DNA from: PALSA-894 sp963757565
GTDB lineage: Bacteria > Pseudomonadota > Alphaproteobacteria > Rhizobiales > Xanthobacteraceae
Assembly: GCA_963757565.1 (NCBI GenBank)
Contig: CAVWSB010000011.1
Location: 1,984,001 to 2,048,000 of the forward strand
Direction: 5' to 3'
Length of the DNA: 64,000 bases
Part shown: in pieces, positions 16,652-24,778 of the stretch
Layout: the number at the start of each line of letters is the position of its first letter
How positions within the stretch are numbered: the first letter of the stretch is position 1
Position numbers and translations under genes: made by a program
The notes under the pieces: model-generated
What the model was told of the DNA's origin: nothing
The model's input: the letters and a program-made list of their open reading frames with translations, nothing else
Databases searched by the model: none

Positions 16652-17343
16652 AAATTCTCCACCCACGGCCGCACTTCCAGCTCCCAACTCCAGGCATTGC
16701 GCGGCTGCTGCAGCAGATGCATGTAGCTTTGCGCGATCGCGTCCGGGTCGAGCAGCGCGTCGGGCTTGTCCGGCGTTGGTGGCCGCCGATCGCTGCGGAT
16801 ACCGCCGTCGATCACGACATGCGCGACGTGAATGCCCTTGGGCGAGAGCTCGCGCGCGAGCGATTGTGCGAGGCCGCGCAGCGCGAATTTTCCCATCGCG
16901 AACGGCGCGGACTGGGCATAGCCCTTCACACTCGCGGATGCCCCGGTGAACACGATTGCCCCCTCGCCCTTCGGCAGCATGCGCCGCGCAGCCTGCTGCG
17001 CGACCAGGAAGCCGCCGAATGCCGAGACCCTGATGGCTTTCTCCACCTCGTCCGGAACGAGATCGACGAGCGCGCCGCGGGTGCGGAAGCTTGCGTTGTA
17101 AACGACGACGTCCGGCGCGCCGAGTTTGGCTTCGACGTCCTTGAACAGCCGTTCGACCTCGGCGCCTTGCGTGGCTTCGCATGCAAACACGCTCGCGCCG
17201 GTCTCGTCTGCGAGGCTCTGAAGCTTCCCGGTCGAACGCGCCGCAAGAGCGACCGTCATGCCGTTCGTCGTGAAGAGACGGGCAAGCGACGCGCTGAGGC
17301 CGCTCCCTGCGCCAACAATCAGAGCGGTCCGATACTGCGCCAT
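16648..17343 (-). CDS. Short-chain dehydrogenase/reductase family protein, atypical active site
   Basis: A 231-residue Rossmann protein. The cofactor loop GAGSGLSAS (11-19) and the VVYNAS strand are present, as is a serine in FTGAS (about 136). The usual YxxxK catalytic motif reads FAMGK (148-152), so the proton-donating tyrosine is a phenylalanine while the lysine is kept. The protein may bind NAD(P) without normal dehydrogenase activity, or use another residue. The ATG at 17343 is favoured over 17352 because AAAGGA lies at correct distance from it. The gene stands alone. Substrate unknown. Confidence 0.85.
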   Translation of the reverse strand: MAQYRTALIVGAGSGLSASLARLFTTNGMTVALAARSTGKLQSLADETGASVFACEATQGAEVERLFKDVEAKLGAPDVVVYNASFRTRGALVDLVPDEVEKAIRVSAFGGFLVAQQAARRMLPKGEGAIVFTGASASVKGYAQSAPFAMGKFALRGLAQSLARELSPKGIHVAHVVIDGGIRSDRRPPTPDKPDALLDPDAIAQSYMHLLQQPRNAWSWELEVRPWVENF

Positions 17344-17450
17344 GCGTTCCATCCTTTAATGCCAGTGGCAAAGATGGAACTGCCCCGCGCGAACGGCAAG
17401 GAGCCGTTCGGCGAAGCGCGCACTCCTCCAATGACGAAGACGGAGGCGGG

Positions 17451-17927
17451 TTAGCGCTTGGAGAACTGGAAGGAGCGGCGCGCCTTGGCCCGGCCGTACT
17501 TCTTGCGCTCGACGACGCGGCTGTCGCGGGTCAGGAATCCGCCCCGCTTGAGCGCGCCGCGCAGGTCGGGCTCGAAGTAGGTCAGCGCCTTCGAGATGCC
17601 GTGGCGCACCGCGCCCGCCTGCCCCGAGAGACCGCCGCCCGACACGGTACAGATCACGTCGTATTGGCCCGCGCGATTGGTCGCGATGATCGGCTGCTGG
17701 ATCAGCATGCGCAGCACCGGACGCGCGAAAAACACCTCGATCGCGCGCTGGTTCACCAGGATCTTGCCGGCGCCCGGCTTGATCCAGACGCGAGCGACCG
17801 CATTCTTGCGCTTGCCGGTCGCGTAGGCGCGGCCCTGCTTGTCGAGTTTCTGGACGTACTTCGGCGCTTCAGGCGCGGCCGGCTTCAAGGTGCCGAGCTG
17901 GTCGAGCGACTGCATGGAATCGGCCAT
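17451..17927 (-). CDS. rpsI: 30S ribosomal protein S9
   Basis: A 158-residue protein with the S9 hallmarks: YATGKRKNAVARVW, GQYDVICTVSGGGLSGQAGA and the basic C-terminal tail KYGRAKARRSFQFSKR that reaches the ribosomal P site. An N-terminal extension of about 30 residues is usual in alphaproteobacteria. It follows rplM with a 2-bp gap, the conserved L13-S9 operon. Confidence 0.97.
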   Translation of the reverse strand: MADSMQSLDQLGTLKPAAPEAPKYVQKLDKQGRAYATGKRKNAVARVWIKPGAGKILVNQRAIEVFFARPVLRMLIQQPIIATNRAGQYDVICTVSGGGLSGQAGAVRHGISKALTYFEPDLRGALKRGGFLTRDSRVVERKKYGRAKARRSFQFSKR

Positions 17928-17929
17928 CG

Positions 17930-18391
17930 TCAGGCCCTCACATTCTTGCGGTTCATGGCGGCGACATCGAGCTTCTCGGGCTGCTGCGCCGTGTGCGGAT
18001 GCTCGCCGCCCTTGTAGACGCGCAGGTTGCCGAACTGTTGGCGGCCGAGCGGACCGCGCGGAAGCATGCGCTGCACTGCCTTCTCAACCACGCGCTCCGG
18101 GAAGCGGCTCTCAAGAATGTACTTCGCGGTACGCTCTTTGATGCCACCGATGAAGCCGGTGTGATGGTGATAGACCTTCTGCTCGCGCTTGCGGCCGGTC
18201 AGCACCACCTTTTCGGCGTTGACGATGATGACGTTATCGCCGTCATCGACATGTGGCGTGTAGGTCGGCTTGTGTTTGCCGCGCAGGCGCATTGCGACGA
18301 GGGTGGCGAGGCGTCCGACGACCAGACCCTTGGCGTCGATCAGCACCCACTTCTTCTCGATGTCGGCGGCCTTGGCCGAATAAGTAGACAT
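17930..18391 (-). CDS. rplM: 50S ribosomal protein L13
   Basis: A 153-residue protein starting MSTYSAKAADIEKKW, with GLVVGRLAT, DDGDNVIIVNAEK and MLPRGPLGRQ, all typical of L13, an early-assembly protein of the large subunit. First gene of the rplM-rpsI operon. The 157-bp leader (18392-18548) contains an AT-rich TATAAT-like sequence near 18538 on the minus strand, a candidate -10 element, without a convincing -35. Confidence 0.97.
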   Translation of the reverse strand: MSTYSAKAADIEKKWVLIDAKGLVVGRLATLVAMRLRGKHKPTYTPHVDDGDNVIIVNAEKVVLTGRKREQKVYHHHTGFIGGIKERTAKYILESRFPERVVEKAVQRMLPRGPLGRQQFGNLRVYKGGEHPHTAQQPEKLDVAAMNRKNVRA

Positions 18392-18548
18392 GCCATCAAT
18401 CCGTTGAAAACGAGAGCCGGCCCCAAGCGGACCGGCATGGAGCGGCGTTCTACACAGCCCCGTCCGGTCCGTCAACGCACTTCGGTTTCATTCTGGCGAG
18501 AATTATCACATTAGAACAAAGGTTTGCGCGATAGGTATTATATAACCA

Positions 18549-19001
18549 TCAACCGCGATGGTGCGGTGGCGGGATCGAATAGGTGGCAGTCGCGTGCGCC
18601 ACCATTTCGTCCTCGCCCTCCGAATAGATCGCGACCTCCCCGACCGCGAGGCGCTTGCCGAGCTTGATCAGCTTCACCTCGGCGATCAGGTCGCGCTGCG
18701 CCGGCTTGCGCAGGAAATTGATGTTGAGATTTGTGGTCACGGCGAGCGCCACAGGACCGAGCGATGCCAGGATTGCGACGTACATCGAGAAATCCGTCAG
18801 CGCCATCATGGTCGGCCCGGAAATCGTGCCGCCGGGCCGCAGCGAAGCAGGCCGAAATTTGCGCCGCACACGGCAGCCGCCGTGCCACGCCTCCTCGATG
18901 ACGTTCGGCGAGTCCCCTCCCGCCATTTGCGAGAACTCGCGCACCAGCAGCGCATCGACTTCGCCGACCGACATCACGCCGGCTTTCCGTGCCCCTGCCA
19001 T
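18549..19001 (-). CDS. PaaI-type hotdog thioesterase family protein
   Basis: A 150-residue single hotdog-domain protein. The helix segment GGTISGPTMMALTDFSMYVAI matches the PaaI/4HBT pattern in which an Asp or Glu (here in ALTDF) acts in acyl-CoA thioester hydrolysis. The ATG at 19001 follows GGAGAGGG. Substrate unknown; the enoyl-CoA hydratase gene nearby is on the opposite strand and need not be linked. Confidence 0.82.
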   Translation of the reverse strand: MAGARKAGVMSVGEVDALLVREFSQMAGGDSPNVIEEAWHGGCRVRRKFRPASLRPGGTISGPTMMALTDFSMYVAILASLGPVALAVTTNLNINFLRKPAQRDLIAEVKLIKLGKRLAVGEVAIYSEGEDEMVAHATATYSIPPPHHRG

Positions 19002-19052
19002 CCCACCCTCTCCGTGACCCGAATTCACGGATAGGCGGGAACGGCGCGAGCA

Positions 19053-19409
19053 TCAATCCTTGTGGAACTGATGCTTCAGTTCGTCTTTCGCCCGGTCAAG
19101 CACCGTCTTGCGCGACGCCGGGAGGTTCTTGCCTGCACGGTTGATGTAGAAGGTCAGCATCGACAGCGCCGAGCGATACGGGTTCGCCTTGCGGCGATGG
19201 CTGTGCTCGGCGGACCGCTTGAGCGACGCCGCGATCTTCTTTGGATCGCGTAGCTTGAACACGCCGCCCTTGAGATCGAGTGCATCGCTCGTCTCGGTTA
19301 CACGCTTCGACCAGCGCTGCCCGTCTCGCTTCTTGGCGGTCTTGCGGCGCAAATGAGATTTCCTGGTGCTCAACGTCCTCGTGGATTTCTTCGTGCTTGC
19401 CTTCGCCAT
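19053..19409 (-). CDS. DUF3175 domain protein
   Basis: A 118-residue very basic protein. The N-terminal 30 residues are Lys/Arg/Thr/Ser-rich and resemble a histone-like tail. The rest matches the DUF3175 pattern: RWSKRVTETSDALDL, GVFKLRDPKKIAASLKRSAE, and a YRSALSMLTFYINRAGKNL segment. Unknown function; a nucleic-acid-binding role is suggested by charge only. Confidence 0.8.
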   Translation of the reverse strand: MAKASTKKSTRTLSTRKSHLRRKTAKKRDGQRWSKRVTETSDALDLKGGVFKLRDPKKIAASLKRSAEHSHRRKANPYRSALSMLTFYINRAGKNLPASRKTVLDRAKDELKHQFHKD

Positions 19410-19504
19410 CGGGCGTCACCTCGCAAACGTTGATCGCGGAAAACGCCGAGCATTCGCGGGCGTTCCTCACTTGCGCGTGCCGCGCGAGAGTTTAAGTTCC
19501 CGCC

Positions 19505-20311
19505 ATGAACGCACCTGTCGCTGTGCCCGTGCTGTTGCGCGAGAATCTGGACGGCATCGCGGTTCTCACCCTGAACCGGCCGGATGCGCGTAACAGCCTG
19601 TCGGAATCGCTGATCGCGGCGCTCACCGAAGCGCTGCGCGATATCGCCACGGACAAGCGTGTCCGCATTGTCGTGCTCGCCGCAAGCGGCCCCGCCTTCT
19701 CGGCCGGCCACGACATGAAAGAGATGACGGCGCGACGAGCCGATGCCGATCGCGGGCGCGCGTATTTCAAGCGGCTTATGGATGCGTGCGCCGCCATGAT
19801 GCAGGCGATCGTGCATCTGCCCAAGCCCGTGATCGCCTGCGTGCAGGGCGCCGCGAGCGCGGCCGGCTGCCAGCTCGTCGCAAGCTGCGATCTCGCGGTC
19901 GCTTCGAGTGCGGCGAAGTTCGCAACGCCCGGCGTCAATATCGGGCTGTTCTGTTCGACGCCGATGGTGGCGCTGTCGCGCAACGTCGCGCGCAAGCACG
20001 CGATGGAAATGCTGCTGACCGGAGACCTGATCGACGCCGAAGAGGCGCGGCGCATCGGGCTGATCAATCGCGTCACCGCGCCGGGCGCCGAACGTGACGA
20101 AGCCCTGCGGCTCGCGCGGCAGATTGCCTCGAAGTCCGCGCTCACAGTGAAAACCGGCAAGGAAGCCTTCTATCGCCAGCTCGAAATGACTCTGGCCGAT
20201 GCCTATCGCTACGCCGCGGATGTGATGGTGGAAAACATGCTCGCGCGCGATGCCGAAGAGGGGATCGGCGCGTTCATCGAGAAGCGCCCGCCGAACTGGG
20301 AAGATCGTTAG
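19505..20311 (+). CDS. Enoyl-CoA hydratase/isomerase family protein
   Basis: A 268-residue crotonase-fold protein. The CoA-binding and oxyanion-hole segments are present (SAGHDMKEM near 60 and GAASAAGCQLVASCDLAVAS near 120). One catalytic glutamate of classic hydratases, usually after the second oxyanion loop, is not evident, so it may be a hydratase-like protein of other specificity. Normal length. Expected role is the hydration step of fatty acid or aromatic acyl-CoA breakdown in the cytosol. Confidence 0.88.
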   Translation: MNAPVAVPVLLRENLDGIAVLTLNRPDARNSLSESLIAALTEALRDIATDKRVRIVVLAASGPAFSAGHDMKEMTARRADADRGRAYFKRLMDACAAMMQAIVHLPKPVIACVQGAASAAGCQLVASCDLAVASSAAKFATPGVNIGLFCSTPMVALSRNVARKHAMEMLLTGDLIDAEEARRIGLINRVTAPGAERDEALRLARQIASKSALTVKTGKEAFYRQLEMTLADAYRYAADVMVENMLARDAEEGIGAFIEKRPPNWEDR

Positions 20312-20379
20312 TTTTCCGCGGTCATGAATGTGACACGATTGACCTGTTTACGCGCCGTCGAACGAACGAAGGATTCCGG

Positions 20380-20598
20380 ATGTCTCCTCTGCGCTTGACC
20401 GTGCTTGCCGCCGCTCTTGTCATCCTGCCGACCTGCGCGTTTGCGGAGGGCACGCCGCAGCAGCGCGCCGCTTGCCGCGCCGACGTTGCGAAGTTCTGCA
20501 AGGGTGAGCCGGACGAGGCCGGCGCGCTCTACAATTGTCTAGACCGCAACAAGGAGAAGCTTGCGGAAAAATGCCGCAAGGTGATCGAGCAGAACTAG
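20380..20598 (+). CDS. Small secreted cysteine-rich repeat protein
   Basis: A 72-residue protein with a signal peptide ending at FAEG and a mature part of about 50 residues with four cysteines in the pattern CRADVAKFCKG..YNCL..CRK, matching the cysteine-rich repeat of Golgi/FGFR-type domains found in many Rhizobiales secreted proteins. Probably periplasmic with two disulfides. Its stop overlaps the stop of the convergent LysR gene by 4 bp. A related protein is encoded at 22352. Confidence 0.75.
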   Translation: MSPLRLTVLAAALVILPTCAFAEGTPQQRAACRADVAKFCKGEPDEAGALYNCLDRNKEKLAEKCRKVIEQN

Positions 20599-21491
20599 CG
20601 GTCTAAAGCGGTCGCGATCTTCTCAAGCGCACGGCGCAAGACCGGCACGGCGAAATCGACGAAGGCACGCAGCTTCGGCGGCGGGTGCGCGCCGCCCGGA
20701 TAGAGCAGATGCGCCGGCGTTTCGTCCGCGCCGAATAATGGGAGCACCTGCACCACGTCGCCCCGCGCAAGTGCATCGACCGCCTGGTAGCTCAGCACGC
20801 GCGTGATCCCGAGACCTCCAGCCGCCGCGTCAATTGCAGCCTCGGCGGTGCTGACCGACAGGCGCGGCAGCAGGCGCAACGCTTTCTCGCCGAAGTCCCA
20901 ACGCGGCAATCCCCCGAACACGATTGCATCATGCGCGGCGATGTCGTCGACCGTCGCGGGTGTGCCGCGCCGCGCCAGATAATCGGGCGACGCCACCATG
21001 ACGCGCCGCAGCGATCCGAGCCGTGTCGCGATGGCGCTCGAATCCGGCAACGCGCCGATGCGGATGGCGACGTCGAGCCGCTCCTCGATCAATTCCACCG
21101 GCCGGTCGAGCAGCATCAGCCGCGCCGTCACCTCTGGATAATCCTGCAGGAATGCGGTCACGATCGGCAGCACATGCAGCCGCCCGAACAGGATCGGCGC
21201 TGTCACGGACAGTTCGCCGCGCGGGGCGGCGCCCTGCCCGGCCGTCGCCTGTTCGATCTCGGCAAGGTCCGCGAGCACGCGCCGCGCGCCCCCGAGGAAT
21301 CGGTGCCCGGCGTCGGTCAGGCTGACTGCGCGGGTGGTACGATTGAGCAGGCGCACGCCGAGGCGCCCTTCGAGGTCCGCGACGGCCCGCGTCACTGCTG
21401 TTGGCGACCGGTTCAGCCGACGCGCCGCCGCCGAAAAGCTGGCCTGGTCGGCGACCGCGACGAACACCTCGATGTCCTCGATCCTATCCAT
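20595..21491 (-). CDS. LysR family transcriptional regulator
   Basis: A 298-residue regulator with an N-terminal winged helix-turn-helix (FVAVADQASFSAAARRLNRSPTAVTRAVADLE) and a C-terminal effector-binding domain. It belongs to the large group with an LNRTTR motif after the DNA-binding domain. The ATG at 21491 begins MDRIEDIEVF, the usual start; it lies within a 29-bp perfect palindrome, so autoregulation is likely. Divergent from the pyridoxamine-phosphate-oxidase-fold gene, which is the probable target. Confidence 0.88.
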   Translation of the reverse strand: MDRIEDIEVFVAVADQASFSAAARRLNRSPTAVTRAVADLEGRLGVRLLNRTTRAVSLTDAGHRFLGGARRVLADLAEIEQATAGQGAAPRGELSVTAPILFGRLHVLPIVTAFLQDYPEVTARLMLLDRPVELIEERLDVAIRIGALPDSSAIATRLGSLRRVMVASPDYLARRGTPATVDDIAAHDAIVFGGLPRWDFGEKALRLLPRLSVSTAEAAIDAAAGGLGITRVLSYQAVDALARGDVVQVLPLFGADETPAHLLYPGGAHPPPKLRAFVDFAVPVLRRALEKIATALDR

Positions 21492-21517
21492 ATTATTCCG
21501 ATTATCGGAATAATATG
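21489..21517. promoter_or_regulatory. 29-bp perfect palindrome, candidate LysR operator
   Basis: Two 14-bp arms (CATATTATTCCGAT and ATCGGAATAATATG) flank a single T. The core ATTCC-N7-GGAAT fits a LysR-type T-N11-A box. It covers the LysR start codon and lies 63 bp before the divergent gene, so one bound regulator could control both. AT-rich composition contrasts with the GC-rich surroundings. Confidence 0.7.
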
Positions 21518-21579
21518 TGGCAAACAAGGCTGATTATTCTTGCCTCCGTTCGACTTACATTCGGATTGTGAGGTCCGCC

Positions 21580-22207
21580 ATGACAAACAATTTCGACATC
21601 GTGTTTCCGCCCGCTGCCCAGCGCGCGCAGGCTGAGCGTGGCTCGGCGAGCGCATACGCCAAACGCAAGGATCGGGGATTCCCCGACACGGTAACGCCGG
21701 AGCTTGCCGCCTTCATCGCCGAGCAGGACACCGCGTTCCTCGGCACCGCGTCGGCCGAAGGCGCGCCCTACATCCAGCACCGCGGCGGTCCCTAAGGGCT
21801 TCATCAAGGTCGTGGACGAGCACACCCTGGGCTTCGCAGACTATCGGGGAAACCGGCAGTACATCACGCTTGGAAATCTCTCCGAAAATGACCGCGCTTA
21901 CCTCTTCCTGATCGATTTTTCGCGGCGCCAGCGCATCAAGCTCTGGGGCCGCGCACGGGTCGTCGAAAACGACGACGCGCTGATCGAACGGCTGTTCGAC
22001 CACGGCTACAAGGCCAAGCCTGAGCGGGTTATCCTGTTCACCGTCGAGGCCTGGGACGTGAATTGCTCGCAACACATCACGGCACGGCTGTCGGAGGTCG
22101 AAATCGAGACCATCGCGGGGACCGTCCGTGAACGGGTCGCCGAATTGCAGGCCGAAAACGCCCGTCTGCGGGCAGCATTAGCCGAGCGGCAGGCAACCGC
22201 CTCTTAA
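21580..22207 (+). pseudogene. Pyridoxamine 5'-phosphate oxidase-fold protein, one frameshift
   Basis: The gene would encode about 208 residues of the FMN-binding split-barrel family. The first part reads MTNNFDIVFPPAAQ..FIAEQDTAFLGTASAEGAPYIQHRGGP and then meets TAA; dropping the T at 21793 restores GGPKGFIKVVDE..GFADYRGNRQYITLGNL and the rest to 22207. The C-terminus is a short coiled coil (ERVAELQAENARLRAALAE). Such proteins are often flavin-dependent oxidoreductases of unknown substrate. The break may be a sequencing error. The divergent LysR gene is its likely regulator. Confidence 0.82.
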
Positions 22208-22326
22208 CCCTCGGACCACGCCCGTCCCGATCTGCGCACCCCGATTGAACCTTTATGCACCCTGCTGCGTCTAACTGACAGAAGGGGACGCGACGCACGA
22301 GCCGGGCGGGTTCGGGCCAGGATCAG

Positions 22327-22347
22327 ATCCCCTCGATCGAAGGGGAT
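22327..22347 (+). promoter_or_regulatory. Hairpin covering the ribosome binding site of the next gene
   Basis: ATCCCCT (22327-22333) pairs perfectly with AGGGGAT (22341-22347) across a 7-nt loop. The right arm contains the AGGGG ribosome binding site, ending 4 nt before the ATG at 22352, so the folded mRNA would hide it. Regulation is inferred from structure only. Confidence 0.45.
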
Positions 22348-22351
22348 TCTC

Positions 22352-22693
22352 ATGAACCGGATTTCGTTCGCCATTGCGCTGGCCGTCGCATCGATTTCGA
22401 CCGCCGCCATCGCCCAGACCCAGGACGAGCAGCAGGCTTGCATGAACGACGCCTTCCGCGTCTGCTCGGCCACCATTCCCGATCGCGCCCGCACCACGAC
22501 CTGCATGATCCAGCACAAGGCAGAGCTCAGCTCGGCCTGTCAGATGGTGATGGCGAAATATGCCCCGGCCGGGACCCCGGCAACGACAGTCGCGGCGCGA
22601 CCCGCAACGCCCGTGATGAGCCGGCCCGCCGCCATGCGGACGGCGACCAACACCGTCCGCCCCGGCAAGCCGCTCAACATCCTGATCCGCTGA
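22352..22693 (+). CDS. Small secreted cysteine-rich protein
   Basis: A 113-residue protein with a signal peptide (MNRISFAIALAVASISTAAIAQ) and a mature domain with four cysteines, QACMNDAFRVCSATIPDRARTTTCM..SACQMVM, in the same spacing class as the 72-residue protein at 20380. An Ala/Pro/Arg-rich tail follows. Probably periplasmic; function unknown. The ribosome binding site is held in a hairpin. Confidence 0.72.
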   Translation: MNRISFAIALAVASISTAAIAQTQDEQQACMNDAFRVCSATIPDRARTTTCMIQHKAELSSACQMVMAKYAPAGTPATTVAARPATPVMSRPAAMRTATNTVRPGKPLNILIR

Positions 22694-22779
22694 GCGGCGC
22701 GCTCCGCAGCCTGATCCAATTAGCCGAGCGGGATGGCTGGACCTCAGCCGCCCGGTTCGCCATATGATGCCCCGGCATC

Positions 22780-23358
22780 ATGAACCACGACCGCTACGAC
22801 GACAGCTACATTCGCGGCATCCTCAACACCGTGAAGACCATCGCCATGGTCGGCGCGTCGGCCAAGGATAACCGGCCGAGCTATTTCGCCTTCAAATACC
22901 TGCTCGAGCGCGGCTACAGCATGATCCCGATCAATCCGGGATTGGCCGGGAAGGAATTGCTCGGCCGCAAGATCTATGCGCGCCTCTCGGATGCGCCCGA
23001 GCCGATCGACATGGTCGATATCTTCCGCGCCCCCAGCTATGCGCTCCCGATCGTGCAAGAGGCGCTGACGCTGTCGCCTCGCCCGCGTGTCATCTGGATG
23101 CAGCTCACCGTGCGCAACGATGAAGCCGCTGCGCTTGCCGAGGCGAACGGCATGAAGGTCGTGATGGACCGGTGCCCCAAGATCGAATACGGGCGCCTTT
23201 CTTCGGAGATCGGCTGGATCGGGGTCAACTCCCGCACCCTCTCCTCCAAGCGCGCCGTGTCATTCGGCAAAGGCGTGCAGCGCATGTCGCTCGCCGGGCG
23301 GACGATTGGCGATGGGCCCCCCGTTGTATCGGCTGGGCGCGACGAAAAGAGCGGCTGA
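22780..23358 (+). CDS. CoA-binding protein (YccU-like)
   Basis: A 192-residue protein with a CoA-binding Rossmann fold: the nucleotide loop IAMVGASAKDNRPSY near 20-35 and the IDMVDIFRAP and VVMDRCPKIEY segments are typical. The Cys of MDRCP is conserved in the family. It is immediately upstream of metY on the same strand, an arrangement common in Rhizobiales, which suggests a link to sulfur amino acid metabolism. Biochemical role unknown. Confidence 0.85.
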   Translation: MNHDRYDDSYIRGILNTVKTIAMVGASAKDNRPSYFAFKYLLERGYSMIPINPGLAGKELLGRKIYARLSDAPEPIDMVDIFRAPSYALPIVQEALTLSPRPRVIWMQLTVRNDEAAALAEANGMKVVMDRCPKIEYGRLSSEIGWIGVNSRTLSSKRAVSFGKGVQRMSLAGRTIGDGPPVVSAGRDEKSG

Positions 23359-23491
23359 ACTGAGCCGCACAATCAGCATATAATTCCCGCCGTGATACTG
23401 CGGCCGAATGCTTCATTTCGAAATTGCGCCGCGTGCTTGACGCATCGCCTTGGTCCGTTAAACGAACAGTTCCTCCCACCTGGAGCCTTCC

Positions 23492-24778
23492 ATGAGCGAA
23501 GATCGCACGCCCGGCTTTAACACGCTTGCCATCCATGCCGGCGCGAAGCCCGACCCCACCACGGGTGCGCGCGCGACGCCGATTTACCAGACGACGTCGT
23601 TCGTGTTCGACGACGTCGATCACGCGGCCTCGCTGTTCGGGCTGCAGGCGTTCGGCAACATCTACACGCGCATCGGCAACCCGACCAACGCGGTGCTGGA
23701 GGAGCGCGTCGCCGCGCTCGAAGGCGGCACCGCCGGACTCGCGGTCGCCTCCGGTCACGCCGCCCAGGTCATCGTCATGCAAGCGCTGATGATGCCAGGC
23801 GAGGAGTTCGTTGCCTCCAAGAAGCTGTACGGCGGGTCGATCAACCAGTTCAATCACGCATTCAAAAGCTTCGGCTGGAACGTGGTGTGGGCGGACCCCG
23901 ACGACATTTCAACATTCGAGCGCGCGGTGACGCCGAAGACAAAGGCGATCTTCATCGAGTCGATCGCCAACCCCGGCGGCGTCATCACCGACATCGCGGC
24001 GGTGTCGAACATCGCGCGCAAGGCCGGGGTGCCGCTGGTTGTCGATAACACACTGGCGACGCCGTACCTGTGCAAGCCGTTCGAGCATGGCGCCGACATC
24101 GTTGTGCACTCGCTCACCAAATTCCTTGGCGGCCACGGTAACTCGATCGGCGGCATGATCGTCGACGGCGGCACGTTCAACTGGTCGCGCGAGGGGCGCT
24201 ATCCGATGCTCTCCGATCCGCGGCCGGAATATAACGGCATGGTGCTGCATGAGACGTTCGGCAACTTCGCTTTCGCGATCGCCTGCCGGGTGCTTGGCCT
24301 GCGCGATCTCGGCCCTGCCCTCTCGCCGTTCAACGCCTTTCTGATCCTCACCGGCATCGAGACGCTCGCGCTGCGCATGCAACGTCATTGCGACAACGCG
24401 CTCAAGGTTGCCGAATGGCTCGCTGGCAACAAGAACATCGCCTGGGTGAGCTATCCGGGCCTGCCGAACGACAAGTATCACGCGCTGGCCAAGAAGTACG
24501 TGCCGAAAGGCGCCGGCGCGGTCTTCACCATCGGCCTCAAGGGCGGCTACGACGCCGGCGTGAAACTTGTGTCGAACGTCAAGTTGTTCTCCCATCTCGC
24601 CAACATCGGCGATACGCGCTCGCTTATCATCCATCCGGCATCGACCACGCATCGCCAGCTTTCCGATGCGCAGAAGGTGCAGGCGGGCGCGGGGCCGGAC
24701 GTTGTGCGGCTTTCGATCGGGCTGGAAGATCCTACCGACATCATCGCCGATCTGGAACAGGCGCTGGCGGAAGCTTAA
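23492..24778 (+). CDS. metY: O-acetylhomoserine sulfhydrylase (aminocarboxypropyltransferase)
   Basis: A 428-residue PLP enzyme of the Cys/Met metabolism family. The PLP lysine is in SLTKFLGGHG, and the YTRIGNPT and SGHAAQV segments bind cofactor phosphate. Length (about 430) fits MetY rather than the shorter MetB/MetC/MetZ. It makes homocysteine from O-acetylhomoserine and sulfide in the cytosol. A GGAG site precedes the ATG. No SAM riboswitch was recognised in the 133-bp leader. Confidence 0.92.
   Translation: MSEDRTPGFNTLAIHAGAKPDPTTGARATPIYQTTSFVFDDVDHAASLFGLQAFGNIYTRIGNPTNAVLEERVAALEGGTAGLAVASGHAAQVIVMQALMMPGEEFVASKKLYGGSINQFNHAFKSFGWNVVWADPDDISTFERAVTPKTKAIFIESIANPGGVITDIAAVSNIARKAGVPLVVDNTLATPYLCKPFEHGADIVVHSLTKFLGGHGNSIGGMIVDGGTFNWSREGRYPMLSDPRPEYNGMVLHETFGNFAFAIACRVLGLRDLGPALSPFNAFLILTGIETLALRMQRHCDNALKVAEWLAGNKNIAWVSYPGLPNDKYHALAKKYVPKGAGAVFTIGLKGGYDAGVKLVSNVKLFSHLANIGDTRSLIIHPASTTHRQLSDAQKVQAGAGPDVVRLSIGLEDPTDIIADLEQALAEA

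Noticed and set aside
23359..23491. SAM-II riboswitch upstream of metY
   Set aside because: The leader lacks the recognisable P1 stem and GCTAAA-type 3' segment of that class.
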